From Pelosinus fermentans DSM 17108 (GTDB taxonomy: Bacteria; Bacillota; Negativicutes; DSM-13327), in NCBI RefSeq assembly GCF_000271485.2, contig NZ_AKVN02000001.1, positions 1,430,001 through 1,494,000 of the forward strand: a stretch of 64,000 nucleotides of DNA, given 5' to 3'. A program made the position numbers and the translations under genes. Shown one piece after another: positions 57,711 through 64,000 of this stretch; positions within the stretch are counted from its first letter, which is position 1; every line of letters starts with the position of its first letter. The notes under the pieces were generated by a model. That model ran no database searches, was not told the DNA's origin, and saw only the letters and a list, made by a program, of their open reading frames with translations.

Positions 57711-57913
57711 TTAGCATCCACCTTATTATATTACTTATACAATAGTGTATGTAACCCCTGCATGTACTAATTCTTAATGCGTTAAGAAAATAATGAGCCC
57801 TAAAGGTTGAAGCGTTTTTCTCATAAACAAAAGGAGCGTTGAAGGATAAAATAAGGTAATTTGTACAAAATAATAATCTTAAAGACTCTATGAACAGTGG
57901 GGGATATACAGAA

Positions 57914-58396
57914 ATGTTTAGTGCAGAGACGATTATTACTATAATTGCAATAGTAATTACATTGTTATTGTTGATCTTCGCCGTTGATTGGCGATATTTT
58001 CGGGATTGGATTGTGGTTTTTCTCTTTAAATCCGTTATTGACTTCGCATGGGGAAGTCCAGTTGTGAATTTAAAGTTATTGGACTATCCGATTCGGTTGC
58101 TGCCCCATTACTATAACACAAGCATCTTATTTGAATTATGGGTATTTCCCACTGCGTGTATTTTATATAATCAAGTTACAAGAAAACGAGGTTTATGGCC
58201 GATCATTTATTATGCAGCGATATTTAGTGCAGTCATTACTGCCATCGAATATCCTATTGAATTATATACTAAGCTGATTGAATATTTAGATTGGAGCTGG
58301 TTTACTAGTTTTTATACGATCATGATTACATTTTTATGTTCAAGAGCTTTTATAGCTTTTTTCCGTTGGGGTTGTAATTATTTTGGGTGTAAGTAA
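57914..58396 (+). CDS. CBO0543-like membrane protein 2
   Basis: 160 aa, about five hydrophobic segments. DWRYFRDWIVVFLFKSVIDFAWGSPVV and LLPHYYNTSILFELWVFP follow the same plan as the neighbour. ATG 57914 with GGGGGA 9 nt upstream. Function unknown. Confidence 0.7.
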   Translation: MFSAETIITIIAIVITLLLLIFAVDWRYFRDWIVVFLFKSVIDFAWGSPVVNLKLLDYPIRLLPHYYNTSILFELWVFPTACILYNQVTRKRGLWPIIYYAAIFSAVITAIEYPIELYTKLIEYLDWSWFTSFYTIMITFLCSRAFIAFFRWGCNYFGCK

Positions 58397-58690
58397 CAAT
58401 TTCAATTAGCTTCAACAAAAACATAAATGAGATTCGCGCAGCAAATCCTAGCCAATTGCTCACATATTAGTAGACAGTCCTTTTGATAAGTGATAAACTA
58501 CTGTCATATAAGTAATGAGATCGTAGAGCATCCATAACAGCATAGGAACATTTTATCTCAATGACGAGGAATGAAATAGCTGATCAGAACTATGAAGGCT
58601 AAAGTACGGATTAAACCGGCTTTAACCTTTTTCTTTATTCAATAAGATGTTATAAAAATGATTTTAAACAATATACGAGGAGGATGGGAT
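58397..58690. other. Intergenic region before the trans-sulfuration gene
   Basis: Contains a weak hairpin GGCTAAAG / CTTTAACC followed by TTTTTC near 58600-58632. No S-box or T-box pattern was seen by eye. Confidence 0.5.
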
Positions 58691-59809
58691 ATGAAAATTG
58701 AAACAAAAGCAATTCATCTTGGGCATGAAATCGATAAAGAGACAGGTGCAATAGCACCTCCGATACATTTGTCGACAACCTTTGAACGTGACGCAGATGG
58801 CAGCTATCCTCGTGGTTATGTTTATAGCCGTTTAAGCAATCCGAATCGAGATGCTTTGGAAAAGTGTTTGTGTGGTTTAGAAGGGGGAGAAGGAGCCGCT
58901 GCATTTTCCTCTGGTTTAGCAGCTATCTTGAATGTATTTCAGGCATTGCTTCCTGGAGATCATGTCATCGTATCTCAGGACTTATATCATGGAACTACGC
59001 GTATATTGCAAGATATTTTAGAACCCTGGGGACTACAAGTAAGTTATGTGGATGTAAATGATTTTTCTCAAGTTCGGGCAGTGATTAAAAGCAATACTAA
59101 GATTATCTATTTGGAAACTCCTTCGAATCCTTTGTTAAAGATAACCGATATCTCTGCTCTATCAGCCATTGCTCATGAAGCAGGAGCCCTTTGTGTTTGT
59201 GATAATACTTGGCCGACTCCGATGCTGCAGAGACCTTTGGAATTGGGAGCTGATATTGTTGTCCATTCTACGACTAAATATTTCGGCGGACACAGTGATG
59301 TTTTGGGTGGTGCTGTAATCAGTAAAGTAAAGGATGCTTTTTTTGATAAAATTCGCATGCTGCAGCAAATCGGCGGAGCAGTACCAGCCCCCTTTGATTG
59401 CTGGCTGGTACTGCGGGGCATTCAGACCTTAAACTGCCGTATGAAAAATCATTCGGAGAATGCCTTAGAGATCGCCAAGTTTTTACAAAAACATCCTAGA
59501 GTCGAAAAAGTATATTATCCAGGGCTAGTCGATCATCCAGGACATGATATTGTATTGCGGCAGATGAGTCAATTTGGTGGAATGCTGTCCTTTCAAGTGC
59601 GAGGCAATAGAGATGAGGCTTTGGCATTTATCGGACGGTTAAAGATCATTCAAAGAGCGACAAGCCTCGGTGGGGTAGAAAGTCTAATTGAACATCGGGC
59701 TTCCATTGAAGGACCCCAGAGTAAAACTCCTGATAATTTACTGCGATTCTCAGTAGGATTGGAAAATATAGATGATCTGATTGCCGATCTGAATACTGCA
59801 TTAGGATAA
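58691..59809 (+). CDS. Cys/Met-metabolism PLP enzyme (cystathionine gamma-synthase/lyase type)
   Basis: 372 aa. The PLP lysine lies in VHSTTKYFGGHSD, and YSRLSNPNR binds the phosphate. ETPSNPLLKITDI and GGVESLIEHRASI are family hallmarks. It could be cystathionine gamma-synthase, gamma-lyase or methionine gamma-lyase; sequence alone does not decide. ATG 58691 follows GAGGAGG. Confidence 0.9.
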   Translation: MKIETKAIHLGHEIDKETGAIAPPIHLSTTFERDADGSYPRGYVYSRLSNPNRDALEKCLCGLEGGEGAAAFSSGLAAILNVFQALLPGDHVIVSQDLYHGTTRILQDILEPWGLQVSYVDVNDFSQVRAVIKSNTKIIYLETPSNPLLKITDISALSAIAHEAGALCVCDNTWPTPMLQRPLELGADIVVHSTTKYFGGHSDVLGGAVISKVKDAFFDKIRMLQQIGGAVPAPFDCWLVLRGIQTLNCRMKNHSENALEIAKFLQKHPRVEKVYYPGLVDHPGHDIVLRQMSQFGGMLSFQVRGNRDEALAFIGRLKIIQRATSLGGVESLIEHRASIEGPQSKTPDNLLRFSVGLENIDDLIADLNTALG

Positions 59810-59853
59810 AATAATTTGCGAAAGAGCAAGTATAAATACCCTAAAATATAACC

Positions 59854-59933
59854 GAACCGCAGAGGCGCAGAGAACACTGAGAAAAGATAGGGTAAGGATT
59901 TTCTCTCAGTGTGCTCTGCGTCCTCTGTGGTTC
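59854..59933. repeat. Dispersed palindromic repeat, type A copy 4
   Basis: GAACCGCAGAGGCGCAGAG / CTCTGCGTCCTCTGTGGTTC. Same plan as the copies at 17060 and 42900. Confidence 0.9.
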
Positions 59934-59977
59934 AGCGTTCTCCTTAGCAAACTATTCTAAGCTAAAAAAATAATATT

Positions 59978-60020
59978 GAAGACGTGCCGTATATATTTAC
60001 AGCACGTCTTCATTTTTTTT
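59978..60020. terminator. Terminator between convergent genes
   Basis: GAAGACGTGC / GCACGTCTTC followed by eight T on the plus strand. Confidence 0.9.
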
Positions 60021-60021
60021 A

Positions 60022-61719
60022 CTAGATTTTAAAAGTAGAAGCTACTTCGTTCAGTTCGGTAGCAAGGGAGGCTAATGATTCAGCATTTGTACGAATTTCA
60101 TTCATGTTATTTTCTTGCTGGTTAATGGTTTGTGCTACAACGTTGGTATCTGTAGAGGTCTGGTGAGCAATCGAGCTGATCCGCTGAATATGAGATGCTA
60201 CATTCTGGGTTCCTGAGGCTGTTTCAGCAATGACTTGCGTGATTTGTCCAATACCCGATTTCACAATTGATAGTTTCTCATGAATTAAATCAAATTCTTT
60301 TTGTGTCTGATCAACAAATTCTTTCCCTTTGGCTACTTCCTCATTTGCTTTTTCTACCACTCCTACTGCAGTTACAATCTCTTGACTCATGGAATTTATG
60401 ATGATGGCAATATCGGTAGTGGCATTAGCTGATTGCTCAGCGAGCTTGCGAACCTCATCCGCTACGACTGCAAATCCTCTGCCTGATTCACCAGCCCGTG
60501 CCGCTTCAATGGCTGCATTAAGGGCAAGAAGATTTGTTTGTGCAGCAATTGAGTTGATGACTTCTACGATACCTTTGATCTTGTCAGATGAATCAGAAAT
60601 TTTATCCGTTGCTGTAGTGATTTCTACCATAGCAGTACTTACATTTTTATTCTGGCTGACCACGTTACCCAGTAACTCCATTCCTTTCTGGGCTTCATTT
60701 ACAGCGTTGTTTGTATTGGTGCTTACTTCCAAAGCTTGTGTGTTCATCTCTTCACTTCCGGCATTAATTTGTGCAAGAGTGCCAGAGATATCATCAATGC
60801 TATGAGAATTTTCATTTGCACCTGCTGCAATCTCATCCACAGTGGAGGCAACAATAGAGACGGAGGCGGTATACTCTTCTACAGTCGCGTTTAATTCTTG
60901 ACTGGAAGAGGACAACGTATCTGTACTCAACTGAAGGGTAGTGACCATTTTTTTTAAGTTATTTTTCATGAGAATGATTTCTTGGTTCATGTCACCGATT
61001 TCATCATTAAGGGTTGAAGTAATATCGGCAGTACTCAAATCAAAATGGGCAATATGACTTAATGTTTCTTTTAAGTGATTGAATCGACGGCTCATATGAT
61101 TGCTATACCAAAAGATTAATCCGATTACGAGAATTAAAACGCCTATATTGGCTATAATTGCAAAGGAATTTTGGGATTTGACACTTGCATCAATATAAGT
61201 TGTTTGTTCTTTAATAATACCATCTTGAACTGCAAATAAATTGTCAAAGTCTTTATCAAGATCTTCCGAGGTCTTTACCATGAACTTGATTTGCTTTGCC
61301 ATTTCAGGCCTATCTCCGGCTTTTTGTGCAAGGATGATTTTATCGCTGTAATCGCGAAAATGGATCACATTGTTAAGAGTTTGATCCGCAGCCGTTTGAG
61401 CGGCATCATTGGCAGCTGCCTTACGATAGGCTGTCAATAATTTGATCACTTCAGCAATTTCCGTGCGATACGCATTTTCATACTGTGGGTCATTGTATTG
61501 GGTATATTTTAAGCGATCAATGCGAGCCCGTTGCAGCTGGGCAAAGGCTTCTCGAATTTGGAAAGCTTCTGGAATACTGTAGGATTGAACCTTTTCTACC
61601 CTATTTCCCATATCACTGAATTTGTAAGAAGAAAATAGAGACAACGCGATTAACAGAACAACCGAAATTAGAAAAATACCTAATAGTTGAAACTTAATTG
61701 ACCATCTTCTTTTTTCCAT
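60022..61719 (-). CDS. Methyl-accepting chemotaxis protein with 4HB sensor
   Basis: 565 aa. TM1 at about 12-31, a helical periplasmic sensor (4HB_MCP type), TM2 at about 186-207, HAMP, then the signalling domain with tip [20 protein letters not shown] near 395. Ligand unknown. Confidence 0.95.
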   Translation of the reverse strand: MEKRRWSIKFQLLGIFLISVVLLIALSLFSSYKFSDMGNRVEKVQSYSIPEAFQIREAFAQLQRARIDRLKYTQYNDPQYENAYRTEIAEVIKLLTAYRKAAANDAAQTAADQTLNNVIHFRDYSDKIILAQKAGDRPEMAKQIKFMVKTSEDLDKDFDNLFAVQDGIIKEQTTYIDASVKSQNSFAIIANIGVLILVIGLIFWYSNHMSRRFNHLKETLSHIAHFDLSTADITSTLNDEIGDMNQEIILMKNNLKKMVTTLQLSTDTLSSSSQELNATVEEYTASVSIVASTVDEIAAGANENSHSIDDISGTLAQINAGSEEMNTQALEVSTNTNNAVNEAQKGMELLGNVVSQNKNVSTAMVEITTATDKISDSSDKIKGIVEVINSIAAQTNLLALNAAIEAARAGESGRGFAVVADEVRKLAEQSANATTDIAIIINSMSQEIVTAVGVVEKANEEVAKGKEFVDQTQKEFDLIHEKLSIVKSGIGQITQVIAETASGTQNVASHIQRISSIAHQTSTDTNVVAQTINQQENNMNEIRTNAESLASLATELNEVASTFKI

Positions 61720-61928
61720 ATACTTACCCCTAACAAAATTATTTTCTTGCAGAATCGTCCTTTAACTAGGAAATTGAGATTTGTTCTCACTGAACTGGTT
61801 GAAAAAAATAACCATTTTTGGCTGATGAAGCACTTTGGTTTATAGTTAATTTAACCAATAAAATCTTTTTCTGTCAATATAAAATGTAAACTTATAAAAA
61901 ATAAAAGTCAAATGGTCAAATAAAAACA

Positions 61929-61958
61929 TTGACTTTTAATAAGAAAGATTGATAAAAT
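61929..61958 (+). promoter_or_regulatory. Candidate promoter upstream of cbpA
   Basis: TTGACT (61929-61934), 18 bp, TAAAAT (61953-61958). The 5' leader is about 165 nt and has a small GCTGCA / TGCAGC hairpin at about 62090. The 61,720-62,131 gap otherwise holds nothing recognisable, and no CIRCE element. Confidence 0.5.
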
Positions 61959-62131
61959 ATTAGTAAGGAAAATGGTTAATATTATGTAAAATACACAGGA
62001 TTTTTGGATTAAGATCAAATTCTATTGCCCCAAAACACAAGGAAGTATAAAAATCACAGTATTGATGCAAAATTTGATAAAACAGCTGCAAGAAATAAAT
62101 CTGCAGCTATTGGAGAAAGTAGGTGAAAGGT

Positions 62132-63133
62132 ATGAAATTTATTGACTATTATGAAGTTTTAGGTGTGCCAAAGACCGCCACTGATAAAGAAATTAAAACG
62201 GCATATCGTAAACTAGCCAGGCAATATCATCCTGATGTGCAAAAAGGGAAGGAAAAGAAAGAGGCAGAAGAAAAATTTAAACAAATCAATGAGGCATATG
62301 AGGTATTAGGGGATGCTTCCAAGCGGGAAAAGTATGATACATTAGGAGAAAACTGGAGGATGGGTCAAGAATTTCAGCCGCCACCCAATGCTTCCGGGTA
62401 TCAGACGTATCATATGGATGGAATGGATGGCTTTGGTTTCAGCGATTTTTTCTCCTCCATTTTTGGGCAGGAGTTTTCTAGACAGTCAGATGGTTATGGG
62501 AGAAGTTATCAGGCAAGGCAGCCTAGATACGAAGGGGACGATGTGGAAGCCACAATCAGCCTGACAGTGGAAGAACTGATGACGGGAGCAGAAAAAGAAA
62601 TTCAAATTCATGTACCAGTCATTTGTGCTGCCTGTGAAGGACAGCGTTTTACCAGCAGGGGCGTATGCACTGCCTGTAAAGGGGCAGGAGTCATAGAAGA
62701 ACACAAAAAGCTAAAGGTCAAAATTCCTGGCAAGTCTTATCCTGGCACTGTGCTTCGTCTAAAAGGAATGGGGGGCAAAGGTTCTAATAATGGTGCAAAT
62801 GGTGATTTGTATCTTCATGCAGAGATGAAACCTCACTCCAATTGGCGTGTTGTCAACCAGATCGACTTAGAGGGTGATTTGACGATTTATCCGGAACAAG
62901 CTGTTTTAGGAGATCTGGTTTCTGTGCATACTCCATCAGGGATAGTTGAAGTGAAGATTCAGCCAGGAACCCATTCTGGTCAGAAACTTCGTTTAAAAGA
63001 TAGAGGATTTAAGAAGAATGCAACGTTAGGGGATTTGTATATAAAAATTCAGATTGATATTCCGCGAAATCAAAGGAAGGAAGAATTGGAGCTTTATAAA
63101 CAGATTTTCGCCCTGCGGCACAAAGAAATATGA
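62132..63133 (+). CDS. cbpA: DnaJ-like co-chaperone CbpA
   Basis: 333 aa. J domain at 1-70 with the HPD motif (QYHPDVQKG), a G/F-rich linker, then the C-terminal DnaJ domain. A small CX2C pair set ([15 protein letters not shown]) remains of the zinc finger, giving two CxxC motifs instead of four. It stimulates DnaK. It lies 40 bp upstream of clpB, so the two probably form a heat-shock unit. Confidence 0.9.
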   Translation: MKFIDYYEVLGVPKTATDKEIKTAYRKLARQYHPDVQKGKEKKEAEEKFKQINEAYEVLGDASKREKYDTLGENWRMGQEFQPPPNASGYQTYHMDGMDGFGFSDFFSSIFGQEFSRQSDGYGRSYQARQPRYEGDDVEATISLTVEELMTGAEKEIQIHVPVICAACEGQRFTSRGVCTACKGAGVIEEHKKLKVKIPGKSYPGTVLRLKGMGGKGSNNGANGDLYLHAEMKPHSNWRVVNQIDLEGDLTIYPEQAVLGDLVSVHTPSGIVEVKIQPGTHSGQKLRLKDRGFKKNATLGDLYIKIQIDIPRNQRKEELELYKQIFALRHKEI

Positions 63134-63173
63134 TTAAGGTTGTTATGCTCGTTATATAGAGGAGGTAAATAGT

Positions 63174-64000
63174 ATGAATCAAGAACAATACACGCAAAAG
63201 GCATTGGCTGCCCTTTCGGAAGCGCAGCAGTTAACTGCGCTGCATTACCAGCAAGAAGTAAGTACCAGGCATTTATTATTAGCACTAGTCAAAGAAGAAG
63301 ATGGTATGATTGGGCAAATTTTGTCTCAATCACAAATTGATGTTAAACTCTTAAAGGCCAAGGTAGAGAAATTAATCACGAATCAGCCTTCTGTTCGCGG
63401 TCAAGAGGGCAGTTTGCGAATGAATACGGCAATGATTCGGGTGCTGGGATTAGCGGAAAAAATTGCATCCGGCATGAAAGATGAATTTATCAGTACAGAA
63501 CATTTATTACTAGCTGTTGTAGAAGACGGTGATAGTGATGTAGTGGAAGTCTGTAGGGAATTTGGGCTGCATCGCAGCCGTATTCAGCAGATTGTAAAGG
63601 AATATCGTCAAGGACAGCGGATTACCAGCGACAACCCTGAAGAAGGATACCAGGCATTATCAAAATATGGGCGGGATTTGACCGAAATGGCTAAACAGGG
63701 AAAATTAGATCCTGTTATTGGTCGAGATGAAGAAATTCGCAGAGCAATAGAAATACTATCTCGCCGAACCAAGAATAATCCTGTGCTAATCGGTGAACCC
63801 GGGGTTGGAAAGACAGCGATTGTAGAAGGGTTAGCTCGGCGCATTGTAGCTGGGGATGTACCAGAAACGTTGAAAAATAAAAGCTTATATTCCCTGGATC
63901 TTAGTTCTTTAGTGGCTGGTGCCAAATACCGGGGTGAATTTGAGGAACGCTTGAAAAATGTTTTAAATGAAATTGCTAAATCAGAGGGAAAAATTCTCTT
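63174..64000 (+). CDS. clpB: ClpB disaggregase, N-terminal part (cut by the window end)
   Basis: The first 275 or so residues are present. Residues 1-145 are the Clp N domain ([18 protein letters not shown]). AAA+ domain 1 starts about 165 ([38 protein letters not shown]), followed by [19 protein letters not shown] precedes the ATG at 63174. The frame is open to the last base. Confidence 0.93.
   Translation, partial: MNQEQYTQKALAALSEAQQLTALHYQQEVSTRHLLLALVKEEDGMIGQILSQSQIDVKLLKAKVEKLITNQPSVRGQEGSLRMNTAMIRVLGLAEKIASGMKDEFISTEHLLLAVVEDGDSDVVEVCREFGLHRSRIQQIVKEYRQGQRITSDNPEEGYQALSKYGRDLTEMAKQGKLDPVIGRDEEIRRAIEILSRRTKNNPVLIGEPGVGKTAIVEGLARRIVAGDVPETLKNKSLYSLDLSSLVAGAKYRGEFEERLKNVLNEIAKSEGKIL

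Noticed and set aside
58397-58690. S-box (SAM) riboswitch before the trans-sulfuration gene
   Set aside because: None of the conserved S-box segments were seen; only a weak hairpin.
61720-62131. CIRCE or CtsR element controlling cbpA-clpB
   Set aside because: No TTAGCACTC inverted repeat and no CtsR heptamer repeat by eye.

Overview
The window looks like the chromosome of a diderm, anaerobic Firmicute of the Negativicutes, probably a Pelosinus/Sporomusa relative. The inference rests on low-GC Firmicutes-style genes with strong AGGAGG ribosome sites, together with an outer-membrane signature (LpxA and a Spy/CpxP-like periplasmic protein), butyryl-CoA-type fermentation genes and many chemoreceptors. 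No rRNA or tRNA gene was recognised.

Bases 1 to about 17,000 are a defence and accessory region. It holds the trailer end of a CRISPR array (1-1357), a YefM-YoeB toxin-antitoxin pair, an XRE regulator with paired operators and a Fic protein. Next comes a degenerate mini-CRISPR (3882-4053) just upstream of a complete type I-C operon (cas3-cas5-cas8c-cas7-cas4-cas1-cas2, 4815-12932), which has an internal Cas11c start in cas8c. A leader and a 36-repeat array follow (13098-15437). The mini-CRISPR is the most interesting element. It has a near-consensus promoter with an operator-like inverted repeat, a 27-nt pseudo-repeat, a 33-nt pseudo-spacer and a second repeat remnant that now forms a terminator. 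Its pseudo-spacer matches DNA about 80 bp downstream at 18 of 19 positions, and the only mismatch is at position 6, which type I effectors do not read. This is the layout expected of a CreA/CreR-type crRNA-like regulator that guides Cascade to repress a neighbouring promoter.

From 17,268 to 23,065 lies an amino-sugar operon: a GntR regulator, GlcNAc-type PTS EIICB, MurQ, NagA, NagB and EIIA. From 23,380 to 31,431 a C4 acyl-CoA set encodes CoA-transferase, thiolase, butyryl-CoA dehydrogenase, EtfB, ferredoxin-fused EtfA, 3-hydroxybutyryl-CoA dehydrogenase and crotonase. It is preceded by a clear sigma-54 promoter. A second sigma-54 promoter precedes a GntP permease plus MaoC hydratase unit on the minus strand, and a CBS-PAS-PAS sigma-54 activator gene lies next to it. 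The three units form a plausible sigma-54 regulon for C4 acid metabolism, similar in logic to AtoC and ato. A second paralogous dehydrogenase-EtfBA-crotonase set (48,112-52,230) is followed by a MarR gene. Similar TTTGYATGCAA sites occur upstream of both the operon and marR.

The rest is mostly housekeeping: an ABC-F ATPase, a DUF885 peptidase, an Ile-type T-box with ilvBN, DUF441, a TetR regulator with two matching operators, a radical SAM protein, an OmpR-type regulator lacking its phosphoacceptor Asp, a Spy-like protein, LpxA, a nitroreductase, a YoaP-like acetyltransferase, two CBO0543-like membrane proteins, a trans-sulfuration enzyme, two chemoreceptors, CbpA and the start of ClpB. Dispersed palindromic repeats of at least two related types sit in many intergenic gaps, and one is interrupted by a third, unrelated inverted repeat.
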